A stretch of DNA of 64,000 nt from Alternaria dauci (lineage: Eukaryota; Ascomycota; Dothideomycetes; Pleosporales; Pleosporaceae): assembly GCF_042100115.1 (NCBI RefSeq), contig NC_091276.1:310001-374000 (forward strand), given 5' to 3'. The notes under the pieces were generated by a model that did no database searches, had not been told where the DNA came from, and saw only the letters and a program-made list of their open reading frames with translations. The translations under genes and the position numbers were made by a program. Shown one piece after another: positions 21,501-34,138 of this stretch (positions within the stretch are counted from its first letter, which is position 1; each line of letters opens with the position of its first letter).

Positions 21501-22782
21501 CTCTAAGCGCCCCCCTAAGTTTTCTTTCAATCTTACTAAGAAAGAGACCTCGATCGCTAGCTATTTCTTCGATCACTAGGCCATCAGCGCTAGCGCCTAT
21601 ATAAACCGTCCCTACTAGTAATACTGTAGCGTTACAACTAAGATAATAAGTGCTCGACTGCGTTATTATTAATAAATACAGCCCTATTAGGACGCAGATA
21701 ACTAAGCTTAGATTAGGCAGCGTAGCCCGCAAAAGTACTAAAGGTAGGAAGAGGTAATACTAGGTAACTAGAGCTAAGGCATAAGCGCTGTTAACTAGAA
21801 AGTATATCCTTTCAGCTAGGGCGAGATGTATAGGCCTAGTCTTATTTATCTCGCACTTACTACGCTAATAGTAACACTAAGCTACTAGCTAGCCGCCTTA
21901 TAACCTCTACTCCTTACTACTTACCCTATAACGCTACAGGCACTATAGATATGCTATATATAGCGAAGCATTATAAGACTACAAGCATGAGACTAGCGCC
22001 TTATACGAGTAACTAACCGCGTTATTAAGAGAGAGCTAGTTTAAGCGTAGCATGTGCTAATAGAGCGGATTAGAAGGCGTATTTAATAGAAGGAACTAGG
22101 TATAGAGTAACTAGAGCTAAGACGACAGCATAAGAAATTATATAGGAAACAGTGTATTACAGAAGAAATAATACTCTAGTAATACTAGAAAAAAAAACGA
22201 GGGGTAAACAGACTAATTAGATAATAATGTAAGGCGCTAGACCGTATAACAGGCGAGTATTCCTCTTTTAACCGCAGATGTGCTCTAGATAAGGCTAATA
22301 GGGAAGTTAGGGATAGAACCTAGACGTAAAGAATAGGAGAGGTATCCTACTTATAGATTCATCCCTATTACGTTGCGTTACGTTACGTTACTTTATAGGT
22401 AGAAGTTTAGAAATATATAAACTAGTAGACTTTAGTGTACACGAAAGTTAGAGTAGTAAGCCTATACTAAGACTAAATAAATTTAATAGGGACGACTAAT
22501 AGAGAAAGATCTAGGCACTATAGTAAGGTAGGCTAACTCTTCTAAATAGGTAGCTAAGTTTGAGACAACTACTACATAAAGGATAGTTAGGCTAGGTAGA
22601 AAGAGGGCGATAACTAGGCGCAGGCTAGGGGTTATAGATTAAAAGGATAAGAGTAGAGAGTAATAGATTAAAAGAGGATAGAAAATTATAGTAGAGGGTA
22701 ACTTTTTTATAACAGAGGTTAGAGGTTAATTCCCTATTTAGGCGTAGCGCGAAAGCTATACGCGAGGCCCGGATTACCTAAA
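18546..22782. other. RIP-affected region outside the right arm, unassigned relics
   Basis: Bases 18,600-19,170 are C-rich and repetitive, with no ORF of note. The rest is increasingly AT-rich. Apart from the decayed minus-strand coding traces noted separately at about 20,160-21,960, nothing could be assigned. Confidence 0.4.
20160..21960 (-). pseudogene. Decayed minus-strand coding traces, unknown protein with a membrane-spanning part
   Basis: Two less-mutated pockets read as protein on the minus strand. The first, around 21,484-21,830, has hydrophobic helices (LSLVICVLIGLYLLIITQ) followed by GASADGLVIEEIASDRG, which suggests a membrane protein. The second, about 20,630-21,060, reads DTEGDLYTVS and GLLDEGVMDYATRVVTKES with stops where Trp or Gln would fit. 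Whether they belong to one gene is unclear and I do not recognise the family. Confidence 0.35.
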
Positions 22783-23258
22783 TGTTACACGGGGTTAGGC
22801 TATACTTCTCTAGGCTCGATCCGTACTAAGGCGAGGTAGACTAAAGCGGTAGTCCGTAAGGTAATATATAGAATAATTAGGTAGAAAAGAGTTATTATTA
22901 TAACTAAAGGATAAATAATACTAATTCTATAAATAATAGAATAACTAGTTAATAATCTATATAAGAGATAAACTATTTAAGTTAACTATAATAAGTATAA
23001 TAATAAGATCTAACACATTCTTATACCTATTACTAAAGGTCCTATCCTCCTTACCCTCCCTTCTAAGAGGGAGGCCTAGGAGGGCTATAACCTCCTGATC
23101 CTCACTAGCCTCCTAGAGGCTAGGTCTTAGCGGGATACTATTCCTTTCACGTAATCTAGGCCCCGCCCTAGATCTACTTTCATCCATCGTGTCCGCCTAA
23201 TAGTCTTCCTTTATACAACCTATATAAAAAGGAAGTAATTCCTTATTACCTTATAACA
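22783..23258 (-). mobile_element. Solo LTR (476 bp) related to the chromovirus LTR
   Basis: Read on the minus strand it ends ...CCCCGTGTAACA and begins TGTTATAAGG, like the LTRs at 28,047 and 34,777. The R/U5 side is closely similar; the U3 side is diverged. It is flanked by a perfect 5-bp duplication, CTAAA at 22,778-22,782 and 23,259-23,263. No internal region is attached, so it is a solo LTR left by recombination. Confidence 0.9.
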
Positions 23259-23962
23259 CTAAACAGGGTCTATTAATTTCCTAATATAGGCTTACTATTT
23301 AATATTTTACTATTATATATCTTTAGTATCTAGCGTTTATAATATACTATATATATACTAGTAGTACTAAATATAAGTATAAGACTATTACTTCTTAGTT
23401 AGTACTTTATCTTAAAAAAAGTCTCTAAACGTACTATAATAATAATAAAAAAAAGGTCTATAAAGGCTAAGGCTAAATAGTTACTCTTTATCTTCTATAA
23501 GTATAAAGAGATAATAAAGAATAGTATAAGTATTATATAGTATACTAGATCTAGCTAGGTTATATAGTATATAGCGCTAGTAGTAATAAGTAGTTTTCCT
23601 TTATGATTACTAACTAAGGATATTCTTTATAGTAATCTCCTTATTAGTAAAGGTAAATAAACTTATCTATTATAAATTTACTAAGTTCTAACTAACTATA
23701 TTTATAGGTTAGTAGTTAGTATTTATAAGTAAAGAGCTATAGTAGGGTCTTATTCTAGAAATATATAATTTATATATATACTAATATACTTATTAAGTAT
23801 ATAATATACTATATAGTTCCTAAACCTATTATAGAATACTAACTTTAAGTAACTAGATAAAGTACTAATAGCTTCTAAGTAGGCTTAATTATAAAGCTAA
23901 GTCTTTATAGAGATTATTTAAGTAGTTTTACTAGCTAGTAATAAGCTTATACTTTTTAGTAC
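23259..23962. other. AT-rich RIP block between two LTRs
   Basis: Heavily RIPed, dominated by TA and CTA/TAG words. No coding signal can be supported. Confidence 0.4.
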
Positions 23963-24411
23963 TATTATATAAGGGTTTACTATACTTCTCTAAGCTTAGT
24001 CTATATTAGGGTAAGATAGGCTTAGGTAATAGTTTATAAAGTAGTATATAGAATAATTAGGTAGAAAAGAGTTATTATTATAATAAAAAGATAAATAATA
24101 CTAATTCTATAAATAATAGAATAACTAGTTAATAATCTATGTAAGAGATAAACTATTTAAGTTAACTATAATAAGTGTAATAATAAGATCTAATATATTC
24201 TTATACCTTTTACTATAAGTCCTACTATCCCTTCTATCCCCTCCCTTATAGATAGTTATAATAGCGCTACTATCCTAAGGTACTCTACTATCCTAGATAT
24301 TAGATCTTAGCGTAATAGTATATTATATAACTTAGTGTGCCCTACACTTAGCCTTCCTTTATCTATAGCTTCCCTTATATAAGGAGGATTTAACCTTTAT
24401 TACTTATAACA
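23963..24411 (-). mobile_element. Second, strongly RIPed LTR copy of the same family
   Basis: The sequence from TATTATATAAGGG to TTACTTATAACA follows the solo LTR at 22,783 with many C-to-T and G-to-A changes; for example, the block ACTAATTCTATAAATAATAG is shared exactly. The 5-bp flanks (AGTAC and CTATA) do not match, so it may be part of a broken element rather than a clean solo LTR. Confidence 0.75.
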
Positions 24412-27400
24412 CTATAGAGTATAGTATATTAAACCTTCCTTTCTAAGTCTACTTAAATATTATTCTAATATTCTAATACTATAGTTAAGAATAATACTAA
24501 TAAAAGGCTTACTCTAGTATAGATAGTAGGCCTCCTTAAGTACTTTTAGTTACTTTACTTTATTAGTTATTTTCTTAGTCCTATTCTTTATACTACTTTT
24601 CTTCCTTCTCTTAATAATACTACTCCCTTTACTTACCTAATAGGCCTTTAGCTCTTTATTATAGATAGTATTACTATTAGTAAGTTCTTCTAGTTATCTA
24701 GTAATTAGAAGTATTATATCTTTAAGCCTTACTTAGTAACTCTAATCTATTAGTATCTAAAGACTATCTATTCTTATACTAATACTTATAGCGTAAACTC
24801 TAAGTTTAGTAGTATTATAGAGATATAAAGTAATTATAAAAAGAGGTTAGAGTTTAAACCCTTTAGTACTTATACTACCTTTACTATTAATAACCTCTTA
24901 TTTCTAAATAAGACTTATATAAACTACTATACCCTAGGTACTAAGGTATCTTATTCTATAACCTATAAGTACCTAATTCCTTTTTAGATACCCTCTTCCC
25001 TTATTTTATATAATAATTACTAACTCTATATATACTAAGTTATTCTTATATATATAGTAATATATCCTCTATATCTACTATCTTATATATTACCTTTACT
25101 CTTCCCCTATACTACTTACCTTACTAATTTTACTACTAAGCCTTTAAATACTCTTAAGTTATACTATAAGGGGAGTATAGCTTAGGTAACTTTAATAGCT
25201 AAAGATACTAATTTTAATAATACTAAGTTTAATTCTAAATAGTATATTATTTATTTTAACCTTAATATTAAGCTTATAAGTAATTAGTAGAAGGACCTCT
25301 AAGTAAAGGATCTTTAGTACTAAATTAATAAGTTAAATACTAGTAAAACCTCTTTATTATCTTAGTTACTAGTTAAAGATAACTATAAGATACTTTCTCC
25401 TTATAAGTATATTACCTCTTAAGCTCTAGTAATACTATTACTAATAAAGAAGAAGGCCCTATATAAGAAGTCTTCTATTCTAGTACCTAAGACTTCTTCT
25501 AAGAGTTATTTAGTTTAGCGCTTAACTTATAAGCTAACTATTAAGGCTTCTAAGAAGTTAGAGGTTCTTACTAATAGTAATATTTTTAATAATAATAATT
25601 CTAAGGATATTTATTATTATATTCTTAGTAAGAGTAAGGAGTCTAAAAAGCTTTTACTCTCTAAGAAGGTAATAGGTAGTTATTTTACTATTACTAGTAT
25701 TAGTTTTATTCTAGATAGTACTATAACTAATTATATTAGATATAAAATCTCTTCTTAATTCTCTTTTCTATACTTTAAAAGGGTGTACTTAAATCTAGTC
25801 TAAGGATTTCTTAGTAAGCTTCCTTTACTTTTTTCTTTTCTCTCTACTACTATTCTTCTATATAATAGTAATAGTTTAATAGTAATATTAATACTATATT
25901 TATACTTTAGTAGTAGTTAGTTCCTTTAACTTAGAGGACTAGTATTTAATAGTTATTTTTTAATTAGATAAGAATACCTAATAGTTATTTAGGTTAAACC
26001 CTAACTTCTATTATAGTATACTACTATTATATAGCTTAGTTTAGATTCTATCCTTAAAAGATCTTAATGTTCTTATTAATTAACATCCTAGATATTCTAG
26101 GATTAGTATAATTAAGAAATATATCTCTTACTAGTAGATAGTTTATTACTTAGTTATAGAATATCCTTACTATATTATAGTTTCTTAGTTTTAAGATTAT
26201 CTTTATTACTAGATAAGTTTCTTTCTATGTTAACTTAATTATCTTTAGTCTATTCTTATTAGGTTTAGAGTTAAGTGTTAATTTCTTCTAAATTAATAAT
26301 TATACGTTAGTAAAAGATCTTTAGCTAATTACTAGGTGTATAACTATAGAACTTAGTACTATCTAATTCCTCTAGTTAGTACTATCCTTTTTTACTAGTA
26401 CTCTTAATATAAAATAGACCTTTCTACTTAAGGAGGAACTTTATAAGCGTTAATCTATTACTATTATAGAATAAGTCTTATAGTAGTACTAAGTTACTAA
26501 TTAAAAGGTGCTTAGACCTAAGTACCTTAGAGTTATTAAAATAGTTTTTATTCTTATAGCGTAATTAGATAGTCTAATTAATAGTTTCTTAGAATTACTT
26601 ATCTCTTCTATTAAATTACCTAGCTCTTATAGTAAGGAGTATTACTATATTATAAACTTCTTCCTATAGTAGTATCTACTATATAGGTATTAATAGCTTA
26701 ATTAAGAGTATATATTATTAACTATATACTAAGAATACTAAAGTTTTATTTATAGTATACTTAATAGTTATTTAATCTACCTAAAGGATATTAGGTAAGT
26801 TATCTACCTAGTTCCCTAGAAGCTTCTTTAGGGTAGCTACTATAAGAGTATAACCTTATTTAATTAGACCCTAACCTTAGGGGTAGTATATACTAGAAGT
26901 AATTTAATTAATCCTTTATTAGCTTTAGAGGTCCTTAATAAGTCCCTTATTCTCTAGGCTACTATCTATTAATATTTTAAGTAGTAATCCCTATTAGTAG
27001 AAGATATTATACTAAAGGAACTTTAGTATACTTTTTAAGTTATTCTTAGCTAGCGCTTTAGCCTCTACTTATTATAAGATATAATTATATACTACTACTA
27101 AGAACTTCTTACTATTATATCTAGGTAGTATATATATAATATTAATAGTAATCTATCTAAATAAGATATTAGGTAGCTCTATTAGCTATAACTCCTCTTA
27201 TACTATTACTAACGCGTATAATTAATACTTAGTATAAGATTAGATATACTTCTTAACTTACTTATATTATCCTCTTTAGTAGTACCTTACTTAAACTTTA
27301 CTCTACGTTCTTACCTTACCTTAGTAGCTAGACTTATTATAGAGTAACTTAATAACCTTTAGCTAATCTTTTAGGATATTTATAGCCCTTTATAGAGGCC

Positions 27401-28041
27401 TTCCCCCTATAGGTATTATAAATAGATAACGCTCTTAGACTATTATTTAAAGAGCTTTCTTCTTAAACTTATAGAATTCTACTAGGGAGAGGTACTCTAA
27501 GCGTTTATAGAATAGGAGCTAAGTAGTAATAGCTTATAACTTCTTATTATAGCTTTTTACTAGTAGTTATTTATTAAATAAAAGGTCTATATTATAAAAG
27601 CTATACTAGAGTACTAGTATTTCCTTAAATATAAACTAAACTACGTTTAGGTAGGTATTAATAAAGTCTTCTATATTTTCTTCTAGCTCCTTAGGTAGTT
27701 CTTAATTATCTAGTTCTAGTCTTCTTAATAGTATATTAGCTATAATATTCTTCTTACTAGTAATATAGATAATATCTAAGTCCTATATATTAAGGAGTAC
27801 TAGCTATTATATAATTATAGCTCTTAGTAGGTTAGTAGTACTATATTATAGCTATATAATAAGTATCTTTATATTAGTTTCTTCTATAAATCAAACCTTA
27901 TAGATATATAACTTAAATTTTTTTAAGGTAAGTAGTAGTGCTTTTACTTTCTACTTACTAGAGTTTTAGTTTTACTCTATTCTTAACTAAACTCTACTTT
28001 TAAAGTAGACTAGGTACTAATAGCTATTTAGATTATCTTAT
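24412..28041 (-). mobile_element. 3' half of an older Ty3-like retroelement relic, split by the chromovirus
   Basis: Only the right edge can be read with confidence. On the minus strand about 27,500-28,041 carries RNase H remnants (LLTLKKFKLYIYKV and ITSKKNIIANILLRRLE, the latter at 27,719-27,770). The frame joins across the chromovirus insertion to RT remnants at 35,270-36,600. The integrase should lie towards lower coordinates but is too mutated to read. A Lys/Ser-rich plus-strand stretch at about 25,380-25,760 is unassigned. Confidence 0.6.
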
Positions 28042-28046
28042 ATAAT

Positions 28047-28534
28047 TGTTACAAGGTAACAAGAAGGATCTCTCCTTAATGCAGGTCGCATGGTAAGAGA
28101 CCATCGGGCGACCACGTTAGAAGGTAATGACTAGTGCGGGGCGCTGATCACGTGATGGACATCCTGCTAAGAAGAGCCATCCCGCTAAGGATGGGATGGC
28201 AGGTCGATACAGGATGTCAACCATCACAACCATCCCTCGGAAGGCTACAACCGATGGGATGGCAGTGATGGCAATGGACAAGGCAACGAGGATATAAGGA
28301 TAGAAAGGTTTTATTATTACTCTCGTTGTAGTTAACTTAAATAGTTTATCTCTTATACAGATTATCAACTAGTTATTCTATCGTTTATAGAATTGGTATT
28401 GTTTATCCTTTGGTTACAACGATAACTCTTTTCCACCTAATCATTCCATACGATACCTCACGGACTACCGCTTTAGTCTACCTCGCCTTAGTACGGACCG
28501 AGCCTAGAGAAGTATAGCCTAACCCCGTGTAACA
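28047..28534 (+). repeat. 5' LTR of the chromovirus
   Basis: 488 bp, TG...CA. It contains the 10-bp palindrome ATCACGTGAT at 28,147-28,156 with a CACGTG E-box core. It is much less RIPed than the 3' LTR. Confidence 0.93.
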
Positions 28535-28684
28535 CTTTGACCACCTTAGATATTAGTGGACGTTTAACCAACAGGACAGCCCGATTAAGATTCAACAATA
28601 GCTTATCAGGGAAACGCGCAGAACAACAGGGCTCAGGGTCAGGGACCCTCGACGCCAGCACGCCCTACCCCAGAAAATGATAAG

Positions 28685-30622
28685 ATGCTGGAAGCATCCG
28701 ATGACGAGGGAGAGAACCCTAACGTCACTAAGCTCAGGAATCTTAGGCAACACACAACCACGCAGGCTCAGCAGATTACTAAGATGCAGGCAATGATCAA
28801 TCAGCTTGCAGGGCAACTAATAATAACCCCTAACGAACGACCCGTTACTACAAAGAAACCCAAGATAGCGTCACCAGAGAAATACGGTGGAGAACAAGAA
28901 AAGCTACGAGTATTTCTCACTAACATCGACCTGTACTACGAGTACAACGAGGTACCCAACGACCAGGAAAAGATCCTCATAGCCAGTACATACATGAAGG
29001 ATAAGGCTTCTAATTGGATGCAACCCTATGTGGACGACTATCTGCTAGATGCAGAACACATAGGCACTAAAGAAGGAACCCGTACCTTATTCGCAAGTTA
29101 GACAGAGTTTAAGCAAGAGATAGGACGCATCTTCGGAGAAGTAGACGCTCAGAACTAGGCAGAGAAGAAGATCACTCGCCTAAGGCAGACCTCGTCAGTA
29201 TCGGCATACACGGCGGAATTTAAGCAACTACAAGCACGGATCGATTAGGATAATGCGGCACTTCGAACGGTATTCGAAGCAGGCCTCAAAGAGAATGTCA
29301 AGGACGGCCTTGTACACCACAATAAGCCCGGGACACTACACGCTCTAATCAAGCTAGCCACGCGTATCGACAACAGGTTGTGGGAACAAAACGATCAGAA
29401 GAAATACTTCCGACCCAACCTGCCCAACATGAAGAAACAGCGTGGTAGATTCGACAGGGATGGCGACGCCATCATAACCAGCAAGGTACAAGAGAAGGCC
29501 AAAGACAAGAAAACCCGAGGAGGTAAAAGACACGACGGTCTCTCTAAGGAAGAACGCCAGCGGCGTTACGACAACAAAGCATGTCTCCGATGCGGGAAGA
29601 CAGGACACTTCGCTAGGGATTACGAAGAAGAACAAGTTAAACAGGCAGCTATCAAGATCTAGATAATCAGATAAGGCACGCCTTACCCGGCCGGGATAGA
29701 GCCGGATGACAACCTAAGCGACTTAGACCTATACGAGGAGGCACGCTTAGAGGATAAGGAAGGCTACGAAATCGTCCCAAGAGTTAAACCAGACAACGAA
29801 GTTCTCACCATAGGCCAGCCAAAGAAGACTAACTGGAAGGTCAAAGGCACCATCGTAATAGAACGATTAGCCAACAACCAGTGTTAGGTATGTAGTAACA
29901 AGACACACTACGCCGACAAATGCACAGTTCGCGAACGAATCATGATTACCGGCCCGAATGCCGAAGAAATTGGGTATCAGGCGATACACCAACAACCCTA
30001 CTTCGATGATCCAATAGCTGAGGTCGAGGACCAAGAAGCCCACGAAGTAGAAGATACCAAGGATCACAAGGATTTGTGTTAGTATAACTGCAAGATAAAT
30101 TGCGAGTTCTATAAGCAAGATAAGGAGGATTGCAGGACAGACCAGGACCAGTGCTGCCACCTAAACCTCTGGGCAGACGAATGTCTAGCAGACATCTGCC
30201 ATCTACACGAACCAGAGAAAGTGGAGATCCACTACAGACTTCTATAGACGCAATGCAGGAACGGGTGTAACTTCCATCGCAAGCAGCTCAAGGAAGCACA
30301 CAAGGTGGATAACTATTACCATCGCACCCTATCATCAAACATCTGCGAGGTAGCAGATTATAAGATTCACGAGGCCAAGAAGGCTTAACCAAGGAAGAGG
30401 ATCACTAGGGAGGAGATACCTCACTAGAACATTCATTAGAGCTTCTGTTACGACGACAGGTGCTTGACGCACTACAGCTCAAAGAATGACATAGGCTACT
30501 TTCCTAAGTACAGGAAAGGTAAGCAGTCAAAAAACTAGGATGCCGCTAGGGACAGGGTCACGCTAGTGAAGGCAGTCCTAAAACGACCCTTAGGAAGGTG
30601 CAGGATACCGATAGTCGGGTGA
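28685..30622 (+). pseudogene. Chromovirus gag, with zinc knuckles and a Cys/His-rich extension
   Basis: One frame stays open from before the Met at 28,685 to about 30,622 apart from TAG/TAA codons, many at likely Trp or Gln positions (for example 29,099 and 29,156). The retrotransposon capsid region is followed by a CCHC knuckle CLRCGKTGHFARDY near 29,580, where the last Cys is replaced by Tyr. A second knuckle with C-x2-C-x4-H-x4-C spacing (VCSNKTHYADKC) lies near 29,885. A further 200 residues or so are rich in Cys and His (for example DQCCHLNLWADECLADICH). Gag packages the element RNA. Pol follows in the -1 frame with a short overlap. Confidence 0.85.
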
Positions 30623-33600
30623 AGCAGCTGCTTACGACCGTATCTATACAGGGACGAAACATCGAGGCGCTCGTGGATAGCGGGGCCGCACGGACGATGA
30701 TCTCACCCAGAGTGGTAGAGAAACACGAACTACCCTACCGGGTTAAGAAGAACCCAGTATCAGTACTGTTAGCCGACGAGAAACCCATAGAATATGGAAA
30801 CGGCATAATACGGATAGAAACCGAATCAACAAAGCTACGGATAGCTGGCATAGAGTGCCAAATAAATATCGACATAATGGAACTAGGAGGACTAGACATG
30901 TTGATTAGTTATGACTGGCTAGATGCCCATAACCCCGCCATCGACTGGCGAATAAAGACGATACTCAGAAGAGAACCTGTGCACAAGGTTGCTGGAGTAC
31001 GCCAAAGAGTGAGCCCGAAGGACCAGAGCTCAACCCAGGACGGGAGGTTCGGCAAGATCTCGCCTCATAAGATTATGAGAATCTATAAGAAGGACCCTCA
31101 AAGAGTAGGAGTCATATGGATAAGACGAGTCGCGACTACGAAGGAAGGACCCTTACCACTAGAGATACCAAGAGAGTATCAGACCGACGAGTTTAGAGAA
31201 CTCTTCGAGGAAAACGAAGCCACAGATTTGGCAGACCATCAGGATTGGGATCACGAGATCATCCTAGATAAAGGGGCAAAGTTAAGCCCAGGACCTATGT
31301 ATCCCATATCGCCCGAGCACGATGCTGAGCTAAGGGAGTACATCCAGAAGAATCTAAAGAAGGGATTTATCCGACCGGGATCAGGCCTAATAGCCTCACC
31401 CATCTTGTTCATAAAGAAGCCTAACGGGAAGTGGCGACTATGTGTCGACTTCCGAAGGTTGAACAGCGTTACTCGGAAGAACCGATATCCCTTACCACTA
31501 ATAACCGAGCTCATAGATCGACTCCAGGGAGCCAAGTGGTTTACGAAGTTCGACGTTCGGGAAGGATTTCACCGAATCAGGATCAAGGAAGGACACGAAT
31601 AGATGACAGCGTTCAAAACGAAATATAGACTATTCGAGTACACAGTAATACCTTTTAGGTTAACGAATGCCCCGGCAACGTTTCAGTCAGTCATCAACAA
31701 CGCTCTTCACGAGTACCTTAGAATCTTCGTCACAGCGTACATCAACGATGTGCTAGTATACTCTAGCGGGACGCTAGAAGAACATGTGGAACATGTCAAG
31801 AAAGTGCTCAGGAAGCTTAAGGAATACAAGCTGTACCTGCAGCCGGGGAAGTGCGAATTCCACACGAAGGAAACGGAATACCTAGGCTTCATAATATCCA
31901 CAGAGGGGGTAAAGATGAACCCAAAGAAGACAGCGGCTGTACAGGAGTGGCCAACGCCCAAAACAGTCAAGGACGTGCAATCCTTCCTAGGATTTGCCAA
32001 CTACTACCGGAAGTTCATCAAGGATTACTTAAAGATCACAACACCTCTCTCCGAGATCACGAAGAAGGAAGTTAGTTTTAAATAGAACGAGGAACATCAG
32101 GAGGCTTTTAATCGAATCAAGCAGATATTCCTCAAGGCACTAGTACTAGAGATGTACGACCCAAAGCGAGAGACGCGAGTCGAGACCGACGCGTCAGATT
32201 ATGCACTCGGAGCTATATTATCGCAGCAGTGCCCAGACAAAAAGTAGAGACCAGTGTTCTACCACTCAAGAAAGTTCTCTAGAGCAGAACTAAACTACGA
32301 CGTTCACGATAAGGAGCTACTAGGAGTAGTCGATGCCTTTGAACAGTGGGAAGTCTATTTGCTAGGACTACCACACCAGATCGAGGTTTTTACCGATCAC
32401 CAGAACTTGGCAGGTTTTATGACAACGAAGAAACTTAACCGACGACAAGTCCGATGGGCTGAGATGCTAGCTCAGTTCGACTTCAAGATAACTCACCGCG
32501 CTAGAACGCTCAACGGAGCTGCGGATGCTTTAAGCAGGAGATCCAACTTACGCGAGGAAAATCATAAGGAACCACATAACGCCATGTTTAAGAAGATGCC
32601 TGATGGCACACTACGTTACAACCAGCCGGAACTAGCTAAGATAGCTAAGGTGGCCGAGCGGGTAGAAACACTTTAGCAGCAGTAGCAGCAGAGAGCGGCC
32701 AGCTAGCAGTTTAAGCCTGACGAGAACGGCTCCGACAAACTGTTACAAGACGAGCGAGAGTACCGAGATATGATTCGAAGCGATCGAACATATGTACCCC
32801 CACACATAAGATCGAGTCTCATCAAGGAACTGCATAAGTCCCCAGAGTATAGACATACATCGCTAGAAGAAATAGTTAGGCGACTATCAAAGGTGTTTGC
32901 GATACCACGCTTACGAGCGAAGGTGCAGGACGTCCTAGGCAACTATTTAGCTTGTCATCAGAATAAACCTAAGAGACATAAGCCCTATAGCCTGTTACAA
33001 CCCTTACCGCTACTAACGAGACCATAGAGCAGCGTAACAATAGACTTCATAGTGAAGCTCCCGAAGTCGTTAGAACCAGGATCCGGAAGATTATGCGACA
33101 CAGTCCTAGTCATCGTGTGTCGTCACACGAAAGGAGCAAAGTTTGTGCCTACAGAAGAAACTATTACGGCAGAAGAATGCGCGTATAAGGTTAGCAAGGC
33201 ACTTATGTCAGAACATAGGATACCTGAAGAATTCATTACCAATCGTGATAAACTGTTCACTTCTAAGTATTAGAACACATTCCTAGCAAAGTTAGGTGTG
33301 AAGAAGAAGCTATCAACTAGCTTCCACCCCAAAACAGATGGCCAGACGGAACGAACAAACCAGACACTAGAACAGTATCTGAGGATGTACGCCAACAAGC
33401 TGCAAGATAATTAGGTTAAACTCTTACCAACAGCATAATTGGCCTACAATAGTACTAGGTCTGCGACGACTAAGTACTCACCACACTATGCGAACTACGG
33501 ATATAAGCTGATTGCTCATCGAGATCCGAAAGATATAGAGAGTATCACAGTAGGTGCAGACGACAAAGCCCGCTTGATGCGAGAACTGCACGACGAATTG

Positions 33601-34095
33601 AGCAAGAACATAGCTCACAGGAACCTTACAACAGCTAAAGCGGCTAATAAGCAAAGGATTGAGGGACCAACCTTTAAGAAGGGGGACAAAGTTTTCCTGT
33701 CACGACAGAACTTGAAAACTAAGCGACCAAGCAAGAAACTGGATAACCTCCGAGTAGGACTATTCGAAGTTCTAGAAGAAATGGGCAAAGTAAATTACAA
33801 ACTCCAACTCCCACCAGGCATGCGCATCCACCCTGTCTTTCACAAAAAACTCCTGGAAAGAGCACCTCCAGATGCCGAGCTAGCTACCGACATAGAGCTC
33901 GAAGACGACGAGTACGAGGTCGAGGAGATTAGGGACCTACAGAAAATCGGTCGTCAGTAGAAATACTTAGTCAAGTGGCTAGGATGGCCAGAGAGCCAGA
34001 ACACTTAGGAACTAAAGGAAAATTTGACGAACTGCAAGTCACAGGTACGTGAGTACCACCAGAGACACCCAGAGAGGAGAGGACCGGATCCTTAA
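30598..34095 (+). pseudogene. Chromovirus pol: protease, RT, RNase H, integrase, chromodomain
   Basis: A single frame covers all domains; in-frame stops (for example 31,600, 32,083, 33,025, 33,271, 33,958) sit where Trp or Gln is expected. Order: aspartic protease with VDSGAARTMIS near 30,675; RT from about 31,250, where the YxDD box has its first Asp changed to Asn near 31,738; RNase H with ETDASDYALGA near 32,185 and TDHQNLAGF near 32,393; integrase zinc-binding and core region at about 32,770-33,420 ([16 protein letters not shown]); and a C-terminal chromodomain (KYLVKWLGWPES near 33,961) expected to steer insertion to marked heterochromatin. The enzyme is inactive through stops and the catalytic substitution. 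Confidence 0.92.
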
Positions 34096-34138
34096 GGGAA
34101 GAAAAGAAGTCAGAAAAAGGATCGAAGGAGGCGTCAAC

